A stretch of 64,000 nt of DNA from Palsa-465 sp963744845. GTDB taxonomy: Bacteria; Actinomycetota; Thermoleophilia; Solirubrobacterales; Solirubrobacteraceae. Position numbers and translations under genes: made by a program. Of this stretch, positions 16,322 to 23,875 are shown in pieces. The stretch lies in assembly GCA_963744845.1 (NCBI GenBank), contig CAVUVE010000011.1, positions 1 through 64,000 on the forward strand, read 5' to 3'. The number at the start of each line of letters is the position of its first letter. The first letter of the stretch is position 1. The notes under the pieces were generated by a model. It was not told the DNA's origin, did not search any database, and saw only the letters and a program-made list of their open reading frames with translations.

Positions 16322-19300
16322 ATGGATCTGGGACCGCGGCTGTTGCTGACCCTCGAGTTCGACGTCAACGCCGAGCCGGTGAGCGGACGCGTCCGCGACA
16401 GCGATGGCGCCGGCGAATGGTTCTCGGGCTGGATGGGGTTGACGCGGACGATTGAGCTGGCTCTCGCCAGCGCTCGCCGCGATGGCGATGCGGCTGCCAG
16501 CCGAACCGACGTGACCATGCACAGCTCCGCCATTCGACGCTGGGTCGCGCGGGCGCTGACCGCGGTCTTGGCGGCTGGTGTCGGTGCTGCCGGCGTCACG
16601 ACGGCCGCGGGCGCGGCCACGCCACCTGCCGCAACCGCACCGACGCTGTACGTCGGCGATGCCGGCGCCGCGAGTCCGTTCGTGGTCGGATTCGGGCCCG
16701 GCGCGAACGGCGACGTCGCGCCGCTGACGAGGTTCGGCGGGAACCTCAAGCGGGCAAGCGGCCTGGCCCGCGATGCCGCCGGGACGATCTGGGTCGCCGA
16801 CCCGTCGGCGAATGTCCTCAGGGGGTTCGCTGTCGGCAGCGACGGGGTTTCGAGACTGATCACGACCGTCGCCGGAACGCATACGCGGCTCGCGGCCCCC
16901 ACCGGACTGGCGTTCGATGCCGCCGGCCATCTGTGGGTGGCCAACCAAACCAGTTCGATGATCACCGAGTACGCCGCCGGGGTCAGCGGCGACGCGACTC
17001 CGATCGCCGCGCTGGGCGGACCGGCCACTCAGATCGTCAGGCCGCAGGCGATCGCCTTTGACGCCTTCGGGAACCTGCTCGTGGCCGACGGCAGCATCCC
17101 CCCCAGCACTTCGACGCTCGTGCGCTTCGCCCCGGGGACGGCCGGGAACACCCCCCCGATGAACCTGACCTCGAGCCCGGGCAATCCGCTCGCAGGCGTC
17201 GCCGTCGACCCCAGCGGACAGATCGCCGTCGACTTCCCGGACGACCTAGTGCTGATCTACGACCCGGAGATCGTCGGAGGAGGGACCCCCCTGTTCGGAC
17301 CCGCGACCGGCCTGGCCAGCCCGACTGGAATGGCGTTCGACCGCGACGGCCACCTCTGGGTCGCCAACGCCGGCAACGGCACCGTGACCGAGTACGCGGC
17401 CGGCGCCAGCGGCAACGCCGCCCCGATCGCGACGATCGGCGGCAAGGAGACGGCGCTCGGCCGGCCCCAGGCCCTCCTGGCCCTCTCTGCGCCCGGGGCC
17501 ACCACCTCAGCCGACGTCGGCACCAGCCAGCGCAGTGCGGCGATCGCCGGCTCGGTGGTGACCGGGGGCGAGCCGACGACCTACCATTTCCAGCTGGGAC
17601 CGACCACGGCGTACGGGATGACCACCCCCGACCGTGCGGCCGCGAGCACGCTCGTATCCCAACCGGTCCGGGCGGTCGTCTCATTGCCGCCAGGCGTAAC
17701 CGAGCACTACCGGCTCGTCGCCACCAACGCCCTCGGCACGACCTACGGTGCCGACCGCGTCCTCACCACCGTCTCGGCCGCGGACGGCCCCCTCCCGACC
17801 GTCTACGTCGCCTCCCAGGCGGGGCGGAGCATCTCCGTCTACGCGCCCGGCTCGCGGGGCGACATGCCGCCGGTCCGGACGATCGCCGGTCCGCATACGC
17901 AGCTAACGCCGCGTGGGATCGCAGTGGATCCCGCCGGCGACCTGTTCGTCGCCACCGGGGTCAGCGTGCTCGAGTACGCACCGGGAGCGAACGGCGATGC
18001 GCCGCCGATCGCCGTGATCATGGACACCGGGGGGCCGCTGGGCGGCCCCGCCCTCAACTCCGACGGCGTCGCGGTGGACAGCGCCGGTCACCTGCTTGTG
18101 AGCGACACCCCCGCGGGGGGTGCTCTCGAGTACGCCCACGTCAACGGGGCATGGTCCATCGTGTCGCGGATCACCGGGCTCCCCAACCCCGTCTTCGTCG
18201 CCTTCGGGCCTCAGGGGCAACTGGTCGTTCTCGACCTGAGCCTCGGCACGGCCCAGGTGTACCCGCCGGGAGCGACCGGCAACGCGACACCCAGCGCGCG
18301 CATCGTGTTCGGGCGCGGAACGTCAGGCGTCATTGGTATGGCAACCGATCCGGCCGGCAACGTCATCGTCGTCAATTCCGTGCGGAATTCGCTGCTGCGC
18401 GGTGGCGCGGCGGCCCTCGGCAGCGCCGCCTCCGGCTTACCGCTGGAGGTGACGGCCCCGATCGCAGTCGCCGTCGATGCGTCAGGCCGGGAAGTGGTCG
18501 CCACCAAGGGCGATGAGGTCCGGACATTCGCGGCGGGCGCCAGCGGCAGCGCTACGCCGATCGGAGTGCTGAGCGGCCCGGCGACCGGCCTCAACGATCC
18601 CTACTCGGTCGCGGTGTCACCCCCGCAGCTGGCCATCACCACGACCGCGTTGCCTGATGCCGCGGTGGGTCAGCCTTACGCCACGAGCCTAACCGCGGGC
18701 GGCGCCACCCCGCCCTACCAATGGAGCTCACCGAGCCTCCCGCCCGGCCTCGCGCTCAATCCGCTGACCGGACAGCTCAGTGGCACCCCGACACGGAGTG
18801 GCCCGTTCAAGGTCACGATCACTGCCACCGACGCCACCAAGCCGAACCCGCCCTCGGCGACGGTGACCCTGGTTCTCACGATCACGCCGCCGATCGTCCG
18901 CAGCGTCTACGTGACCGATGGCGCGCGTGGCACGCTCAGTGACTTCCCGCTCGATCTCACCGGCAACATCGCGCCGCTGTCAACGTTTGGGCAAGCCAAC
19001 GGTCTGCTGGCGCCGGCCGGCGTCGCCATCGATGCGAGCGGTCGGACCTACGTCGCCAACTCCCAGAGCAACTCGATCACGGAGCTGGCGCCATCCGCCG
19101 GGCCCGGGGCGATGCCGGACCGCACGATCTCCGGAGCCGACACCGGCCTGCTCAGCCCCGATGCGATCACGCTGGGGCCCGACGGCCAGCTCTACGTCGC
19201 CAACGCGCCCTCGCAGGCGATCACGGTCTACGCCGCCGGCGTGAGCGGCGACGCGGCGCCGGCGCGAACGATCGCCGGTGCCGACACCGGGCTCGACGGT

Positions 19301-20347
19301 CCCGCCGGGATGACGGTCAACGCGGCCGGTGACCTCTGGGTCGCCAACCAGAGCGGCAACACGCTCACCGAATACGCCCCCACCGCCAACGGTGACGCAG
19401 CGCCGATCGCCACGATCCAAGCGCCCGGGTTCCTCCACGGCCCTACCGGGATCGGCCAGGACGCGACCGGTCACCTGCTCGTCACCAACCGCTACGGGGC
19501 GGCAGTCGACCGCTTCGCCGCCGACGCCAACGGGACCACCGTCCCGCTCAGCATCATCCAAGGATCCGACACCGGCCTCGCCTTCCCCCACGGCATCGAC
19601 GTCGACGACCAGGGGCGCATCTACGTCGCGAATGAGAACGGCCCGTCGATCACCGTCTACGCCGCCGACGCGACCGACGACGCCCAACCGCTCGCCACGA
19701 TCACCGGAGCGGCGACCGGACTCGGATCGCCGGAAGGTCTGGCCGTCGCTCCCCCGCTATCCATGCAGACGCGACGGCTGCCGGTGGCGACGGTCGGGCG
19801 CGTCTACCGCGCAACCCTGCGTGCCGCCCTGGGCACGACGCCATACGCATGGCGCGTCGCGCACGGACGGCTCCCCGCCGGCCTCCATCTCACGCGCGAG
19901 GGCATGATCACCGGCGTCCCACGCGTCCGTGGAGTGCGTCGCGTGCGGATCCGCGTCAGCGACAGCTCGCCCCACCGGATGATCGACACCCGACGGCTGA
20001 CGCTCCACGTCGCCTGCGCGCCCGGCCGCTTCGGCGCCCGTTGCACTCAGGGGCCGCCCGGCACCCGACGGCTCGATGTTCGCCTCACCGTCGGCCGTTG
20101 CACCGCCCTGCGATGCGGGATCCGGCTGCAGGTCGGCGAGCTCGTCGTTAGAACCGGTCCACTGGGCGGCGTCCTGCTTCACGGACGCGCGACCATCGCC
20201 CGCGGCCGCGTCACCGTCAGGAAGCGGGGAACCGCCCAACTAGTCCTGCACGCACACCACCGCCCGCCCTTCGGCGTCTACCGACTGCGGCTGCGGTCCC
20301 GCGCCCACACGATCCTCACGCTCGCGCTCCTGCCAGGTATTCGCTGA
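16322..20347 (+). CDS. Giant secreted NHL/SMP-30-like beta-propeller protein with Ig-like domains
   Basis: A very large exported protein. GAGGAGG immediately precedes ATG 16322, giving 1341 residues. However, a signal peptide (RRWVARALTAVLAAGVGAAG, cleaving after AAGAA) begins only at ATG 16517, which has no ribosome site. The first 65 residues (GPRLLLTLEFDVNAEPVSG, WFSGWMGLTRTIELA) look like an independent small cytoplasmic domain fused in frame. After the signal come three propeller sections with NHL-like blades (HLWVANAGNGTVTEYAAGASG). An FN3-like segment sits near residues 430-520 and Putative-Ig domains of the PPYQWSSPSLPPGLALN type separate the later propellers. The C-terminal 190 residues are basic and beta-rich. 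It is a paralogue of the 23876-26662 protein. No enzymatic motif. Confidence 0.85.
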   Translation: MDLGPRLLLTLEFDVNAEPVSGRVRDSDGAGEWFSGWMGLTRTIELALASARRDGDAAASRTDVTMHSSAIRRWVARALTAVLAAGVGAAGVTTAAGAATPPAATAPTLYVGDAGAASPFVVGFGPGANGDVAPLTRFGGNLKRASGLARDAAGTIWVADPSANVLRGFAVGSDGVSRLITTVAGTHTRLAAPTGLAFDAAGHLWVANQTSSMITEYAAGVSGDATPIAALGGPATQIVRPQAIAFDAFGNLLVADGSIPPSTSTLVRFAPGTAGNTPPMNLTSSPGNPLAGVAVDPSGQIAVDFPDDLVLIYDPEIVGGGTPLFGPATGLASPTGMAFDRDGHLWVANAGNGTVTEYAAGASGNAAPIATIGGKETALGRPQALLALSAPGATTSADVGTSQRSAAIAGSVVTGGEPTTYHFQLGPTTAYGMTTPDRAAASTLVSQPVRAVVSLPPGVTEHYRLVATNALGTTYGADRVLTTVSAADGPLPTVYVASQAGRSISVYAPGSRGDMPPVRTIAGPHTQLTPRGIAVDPAGDLFVATGVSVLEYAPGANGDAPPIAVIMDTGGPLGGPALNSDGVAVDSAGHLLVSDTPAGGALEYAHVNGAWSIVSRITGLPNPVFVAFGPQGQLVVLDLSLGTAQVYPPGATGNATPSARIVFGRGTSGVIGMATDPAGNVIVVNSVRNSLLRGGAAALGSAASGLPLEVTAPIAVAVDASGREVVATKGDEVRTFAAGASGSATPIGVLSGPATGLNDPYSVAVSPPQLAITTTALPDAAVGQPYATSLTAGGATPPYQWSSPSLPPGLALNPLTGQLSGTPTRSGPFKVTITATDATKPNPPSATVTLVLTITPPIVRSVYVTDGARGTLSDFPLDLTGNIAPLSTFGQANGLLAPAGVAIDASGRTYVANSQSNSITELAPSAGPGAMPDRTISGADTGLLSPDAITLGPDGQLYVANAPSQAITVYAAGVSGDAAPARTIAGADTGLDGPAGMTVNAAGDLWVANQSGNTLTEYAPTANGDAAPIATIQAPGFLHGPTGIGQDATGHLLVTNRYGAAVDRFAADANGTTVPLSIIQGSDTGLAFPHGIDVDDQGRIYVANENGPSITVYAADATDDAQPLATITGAATGLGSPEGLAVAPPLSMQTRRLPVATVGRVYRATLRAALGTTPYAWRVAHGRLPAGLHLTREGMITGVPRVRGVRRVRIRVSDSSPHRMIDTRRLTLHVACAPGRFGARCTQGPPGTRRLDVRLTVGRCTALRCGIRLQVGELVVRTGPLGGVLLHGRATIARGRVTVRKRGTAQLVLHAHHRPPFGVYRLRLRSRAHTILTLALLPGIR

Positions 20348-20456
20348 TCACAGGCAGGGGCCACTGCGCCGAGTGCGGGCGCCAACAACTGATTGGTCAA
20401 TCGGTGCCTACTCGCGTTGACCGACGAGCATTCTTCAGGAATTTCGTTCTTGCAGT

Positions 20457-20475
20457 AGACGTTCCCAGGTGAGAC
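20457..20475 (+). repeat. Intergenic repeat copy 10 (left box)
   Basis: AGACGTTCCCAGGTGAGAC, close to the copy at 3751. It lies in the 325-base gap 20348-20672 downstream of the propeller gene. Nothing else is visible in the gap. Confidence 0.5.
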
Positions 20476-20672
20476 GGTGAGCCCCGGGCCGGGCGAGCGG
20501 GCCAGGTCACGCTGATCGATCGTCAAACGAGCGTGCGCCGCGGTCGCGTCACCGCGTAACCATCCGTCCGCGCAGAGCACGCCGAGGAGTTCGTCAAGCA
20601 GATACAGGGCGAAACTTGAGAGGAGGCGGGGCTCTCTGTCGTCGGCGCGCGCGGTGCAGCAACATATGAGAT

Positions 20673-21263
20673 GTGGCGCACCGCGATCCTCACGACGCTG
20701 TCGTTGCCAGCTTGACCGCTCCCGCGGATTTCAGCCCGGAGCCGGAGCCGGTCTCCAGGACGGTCGATCTGGTGCCCCGCGCGAGCTTGATGTCGCATGG
20801 ACCGTTCGCCCGGGACGCGGCCGCCATCGCGGTGATCAAGCAGCGCGAGAGCGGCGACCGGAGACTGTACGCGGTCACCTTTCACGACTTAGAGGGCAAC
20901 CGGTGGTTTTGGCTGGTGGCCGCCGAGCGCAGCGAGAGGGGATGGGTCGCCCATGGCGTCGCCGGCGGCAGCGACGGGCCGACCGAGCGAGACCCGGGGA
21001 CGCCGCGACCGTCCTCGGTGGGATCTCGTCCATGGTTGAACCTGTGCGGGCAATGGGGCGGCGAGACGTTCTACGCCGGCGGCAGCCTTGACCCGACTGG
21101 CGCGGAGATCGGGCGCGTGCAAATCACTCTCGATGACGGCAGCCAACTTGCGGACGACGGCATCGCAGACGTCTCGCTTTTTATCGGCCATCACGGAGAG
21201 CCGCCGAGGACTGTTGACATCTACGCACCTGACGGCGGGCTGCTCTCAAGCCACAAGGTGTGA
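20673..21263 (+). CDS. Hypothetical protein, beta-rich, unknown family
   Basis: A 196-residue protein from GTG 20673, or a later start. The composition is coding-like with alternating strands: RRLYAVTFHDLEGNRWFWLVAAERSERGW, WGGETFYAGGSLDPTGAEIGRVQITLDDG, and DVSLFIGHHGEPPRTVDIYAPDGGLLSS. There is neither a signal peptide nor a membrane segment. The repeated hydrophobic/hydrophilic strand pattern with polar turns suggests a beta-sandwich. It follows the propeller gene in the same direction but 325 bases away. I do not recognise the family and no function is proposed. Confidence 0.65.
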   Translation: MAHRDPHDAVVASLTAPADFSPEPEPVSRTVDLVPRASLMSHGPFARDAAAIAVIKQRESGDRRLYAVTFHDLEGNRWFWLVAAERSERGWVAHGVAGGSDGPTERDPGTPRPSSVGSRPWLNLCGQWGGETFYAGGSLDPTGAEIGRVQITLDDGSQLADDGIADVSLFIGHHGEPPRTVDIYAPDGGLLSSHKV

Positions 21264-21300
21264 CCAAAATGACGTTTGCACGGCCTCAAGCCCTGTTCGT

Positions 21301-21321
21301 AGAGCGTTCGGCGATTGAGAC
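21301..21321 (+). repeat. Intergenic repeat copy 11 (left box)
   Basis: AGAGCGTTCGGCGATTGAGAC in the space between convergent genes ending at 21263 and 21450. It matches copy 7 in 19 of 21 positions. Confidence 0.55.
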
Positions 21322-21449
21322 CGGCCGTCAGGCGGCGCGGCCGACCACCCTTACCCCCGAAATCCGTCCGGTCATCGACCCCCTGCGGGCGCCCGCTGCC
21401 GGTTGGACGACGAAGGGGGAGCACCCCGTCTCCCGGAGCAGAGCCTGGC

Positions 21450-21869
21450 TTAGGTGATTTGGCGCATGAGCGTGGCCGTATCCGAGCAGATCCACTCTTC
21501 GGCGATCAGGCCGTCGGCGATGCGGTAGAACTCGTGGCTGACGTAGCGAATGCTGCGTCCGGTCGCGGGGATGCCCAGGAACTCGCCGGAGTGAGTGCCG
21601 GTGAAGGTGACGCGGACGGCTACGCGGTCCTGTGAGGCGACGATGTCGTCGACGCGTGCGTGTAGGTCTGGGAAGGCGCGTTTCATCATCTCCGCGTTCT
21701 GACGCCAGATCGCGGTTCCGCGCATCGGCTCTGGCAGTTCGGCCAGGTTCATGACCAAGTCGGGCGTGGCGTGGGCTACGCATGCGTCCAGGTCGCCTGT
21801 GTTTAGGTCGTCAAAGCCGGCGCGGAGGAGTTCGATATTTGCGTCTGGTGATGTGGTGTGTGGGGACAT
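21450..21869 (-). CDS. SnoaL-like / ester-cyclase-type protein
   Basis: A 139-residue NTF2-fold protein from ATG 21869. The pattern is that of SnoaL-like ester cyclases: NIELLRAGFDDLNTGDLDACVAHATPDLVMNLAE at the start, a middle HARVDDIVASQDRVAVRVTFTGTHSGEFLGIPATGRSI, and ISWEEW-like LIAEEWICSDTATLMRQI at the end. The G-x-F-x-G-I-P-x-T-G motif is the subgroup hallmark. It is divergent from a MarR gene across 61 bases containing a palindrome, so it is probably the repressed target. Relatives close polyketide rings or act on small esters; here the substrate is unknown. Confidence 0.87.
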   Translation of the reverse strand: MSPHTTSPDANIELLRAGFDDLNTGDLDACVAHATPDLVMNLAELPEPMRGTAIWRQNAEMMKRAFPDLHARVDDIVASQDRVAVRVTFTGTHSGEFLGIPATGRSIRYVSHEFYRIADGLIAEEWICSDTATLMRQIT

Positions 21870-21897
21870 GAGCGGTCCTAGTGGCGGGACCCATATC

Positions 21898-21912
21898 GTG
21901 AGTTAAGCTCAC
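21898..21912. promoter_or_regulatory. Palindromic operator between SnoaL-like and MarR genes
   Basis: GTGAG-TTAAG-CTCAC, a 5-bp-arm palindrome, lies in the middle of the 61-base divergent intergenic region. Its size fits a MarR dimer site. Its location suggests control of both genes. Evidence is positional only. Confidence 0.5.
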
Positions 21913-21930
21913 TATGTTGGATGGTACCGT

Positions 21931-22383
21931 TTGCGGGTGGAGCGGTGGGAAACGATGCTCGACCGAGTGCTTATGCTCGTGCGGCTGCTCGGCGAGGACA
22001 CTCGCGATGGGCTTTCCCGAGTGGGCCTGACCGAGTCGCGAGCTCATGTGCTGTGGGAGCTCCAGCACCGTGGGCCATCCACTCAGCGAACGCTCGCTGA
22101 CGCCCTCAAGGTCGCGCCACGGACGATCACCACGCTGATCGACGCGCTGGTCGAGACCGGGTTTGTGACCCGCGAACCCCATCCGTCTGATCGCCGTGCG
22201 ACGCTCGTCACGTTCACCCCGCAGGGTCAGGAAACCGCTTGCGCGCTCGCCGAAGGCCACCGGCAGCTCGCGCGAGAGCTGTTCGGGGACCTCCCCGACG
22301 AGGTGCTCGCCGAATTCGACGCTGGCCTAGATCACGTCATCGCTCGCCTTAGCCTCCTGACCACCTCGCCCGCCGCCCGATGA
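21931..22383 (+). CDS. MarR-family transcriptional regulator
   Basis: About 145-150 residues; TTG 21931, GTG 21937 and ATG 21955 are possible starts, the last preceded by GGTGGGA. It is a complete MarR protein: first helices (LDRVLMLVRLLGEDTRDGL), recognition helix in STQRTLADALKVAPRTITTLIDALVETGFV, and wing with REPHPSDRRATLVTFTPQGQE, including the conserved D-R-R. C-terminal dimerisation helices follow (DLPDEVLAEFDAGLDHVIARL). It probably represses itself and the divergent SnoaL-like gene through the palindrome between them. Ligand unknown. Confidence 0.9.
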   Translation: MRVERWETMLDRVLMLVRLLGEDTRDGLSRVGLTESRAHVLWELQHRGPSTQRTLADALKVAPRTITTLIDALVETGFVTREPHPSDRRATLVTFTPQGQETACALAEGHRQLARELFGDLPDEVLAEFDAGLDHVIARLSLLTTSPAAR

Positions 22384-22532
22384 TGGCCGCCCCACGCGCA
22401 GTGCTGCTGCTCACGCCCTGAACACGATCACTGCCACTATCAAGAACGAGCAGCAGCCCACCACCACCACCGAATCTGACGCCGCATTTGATCGAGTTTC
22501 GGCACGCTCGTTTCGGCCTGACCCATGTTCGG

Positions 22533-22551
22533 TGAGCGTTCGGAATTGAAC
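22533..22551 (+). repeat. Intergenic repeat copy 12 (decayed left box)
   Basis: TGAGCGTTCGGAATTGAAC, in the 304-base gap 22384-22687. The last bases of the box differ from TGAGAC. No gene is seen in the gap. Confidence 0.4.
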
Positions 22552-22687
22552 GGTCGCTCGCTCCGCCGGGCGCCGCTCAGACCGCTGGTCGTTCATTCGT
22601 GTTGGAGAATGGGGGAGTGGGCTGGTTGTCGAGTATCTCGTCCGCGACTTGCGCCGGTTGGGAGCCATGCTCGCGTAGTCTGAGGCG

Positions 22688-23026
22688 ATGCCGTTCATCG
22701 ACCCCGGGGCGATGATCGAGGTCGCGCCGCTCGCCGGATGGTCCGGACGCTTCTTTCACTCGACCAACATGACGTTTGGCCAATGGGAGGTCGCCGCGGA
22801 CGCTGCCGATCTGCACCAGCATCACCACGAGCAGGAAGAGGTCTGGAACGTGGTCAGCGGCGCGATCCTTCTCGTCATCGACGGGACCGAACGACGCTTG
22901 GAGGCAGGCGACGCCGCGGTGGTCCCGCCATCCGTCTCGCACGCCGCGCGGGTGATTGGCGCCTGCCGCGCCATCGTCGTCGATTATCCGGTACGGCTGG
23001 AGTTGCCCACGCGGCACAGCGGCTGA
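22688..23026 (+). CDS. Small cupin-domain protein
   Basis: A 112-residue single cupin from ATG 22688 with GAGG just upstream. Motif 1 is LHQHHHEQEEVWNVVSGAILLVIDG, with the three His and Glu of a metal site. Motif 2 is GDAAVVPPSVSHAARVIG. This is close to a minimal beta-barrel with no extra domain. It is alone in its transcript. Proteins of this size include quercetinase-like and auxin-binding-like cupins of mostly unknown reaction; metal binding is likely from the residues, and the substrate is unknown. Confidence 0.87.
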   Translation: MPFIDPGAMIEVAPLAGWSGRFFHSTNMTFGQWEVAADAADLHQHHHEQEEVWNVVSGAILLVIDGTERRLEAGDAAVVPPSVSHAARVIGACRAIVVDYPVRLELPTRHSG

Positions 23027-23146
23027 CGGCACCTCCCCGCCCCAGTCGGTCCTGCGCAGAGGTGCGATCGCGTGGTTGCGCTGCCGGTCTCGTTCCCGTC
23101 GGCAGTGACCGCCGGCAGCAGATTTGGGCGCAGTACCCGAACAGCA

Positions 23147-23226
23147 GGCCTTCGGCATTGCGACCGCCAGGTCGGCCGGCTCGGCTATGTCACCTCGGTG
23201 GCCAAAAGCGTCCGATGCTGGATGGG
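23147..23226 (+). repeat. Intergenic repeat copy 13 (both boxes)
   Basis: Left box GGCCTTCGGCATTGCGAC (23147-23164) and right box AAAAGCGTCCGATGCTGGAT (from 23204), 80 bases. Both boxes closely match the copy at 8443-8519. The right part lies inside the last codons of a small minus-strand ORF. Confidence 0.6.
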
Positions 23227-23540
23227 TGGTGAGACGGCCGCGGCGCCAGCGTGAAGAGGCCGCACCGTCCGCTGGCCGATCGCCTTAGACACTGGGCGCG
23301 AGACGGTGAGGACTGCGATCGGGGGGTTCGCTGGGCTTCGGCAAGCAATCTTCGGCCACGCGCGTCTTCGAACTCGCCCTGCACCCAATGCGTCGCCCCG
23401 CTCCCCACGGCGACGAGCAGCGCACCACCGGTCGCGGCAGACCACGTGTCTCCCAGCAGCCGGCCGAGGAGCGCCCCGCCGCCGACCGCCATGAGCCCGA
23501 AAAGCACCGTGGCGCCGCGGACACCAGTCAGATCCGCCAT
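23190..23540 (-). CDS. Small possible membrane protein whose end runs into a repeat
   Basis: A 116-residue frame from ATG 23540. Residues 1-55 are credible: a hydrophobic hairpin (ATVLFGLMAVGGGALLGRLLGDTWSAATGGALLVAVGSGATHW) then a charged helix (GEFEDARGRRLLAEAQ). The last 40 residues (SQSSPSRAQCLRRS, SHHPSSIGRFWPPR) have non-coding composition and are encoded partly by the repeat element at 23203-23226. The true protein may have ended earlier before the element altered the frame. No ribosome site is clear. Family unknown. Confidence 0.45.
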   Translation of the reverse strand: MADLTGVRGATVLFGLMAVGGGALLGRLLGDTWSAATGGALLVAVGSGATHWVQGEFEDARGRRLLAEAQRTPRSQSSPSRAQCLRRSASGRCGLFTLAPRPSHHPSSIGRFWPPR

Positions 23541-23875
23541 GACGCGCGAGCCTACCCGGGCAACCAGGCCGCGCTAGCCAGACGGCACAAGCCAGGCGGT
23601 GACACGATCGGTATTCCGATACGGCCGCCATCAGCGCTCGCCCGGATACAGGGGATCGGTCCGGTGTCAGCCGAGCGATGCCGCTCGAGCGCCAGTCAAC
23701 CGTCGCGCGCGGCACAAGTCAGCCTGGAGGCCGAGAGGCAAGTTGATGAGGCTCCACGACCGGGCCGTTCTGTCACCTGATGGCCGCGCGGTGGACCATC
23801 TCTGAGGGCGCTGCGCCGGTAATGCTGTAGAGGTCAGCGGGGAACCGGACCGGGTTACAACGGGTGGGCGGCGCG
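23541..23875. other. Gap with no recognised feature
   Basis: 335 bases between two minus-strand genes. I see no protein-like frame, repeat box or obvious terminator hairpin. Confidence 0.5.

Noticed and set aside
16500..20300. Periodic repeats suggestive of a CRISPR array or satellite
   Set aside because: The period of 135-180 bases is that of propeller blades in an open reading frame, with diverged sequence and no constant spacer.
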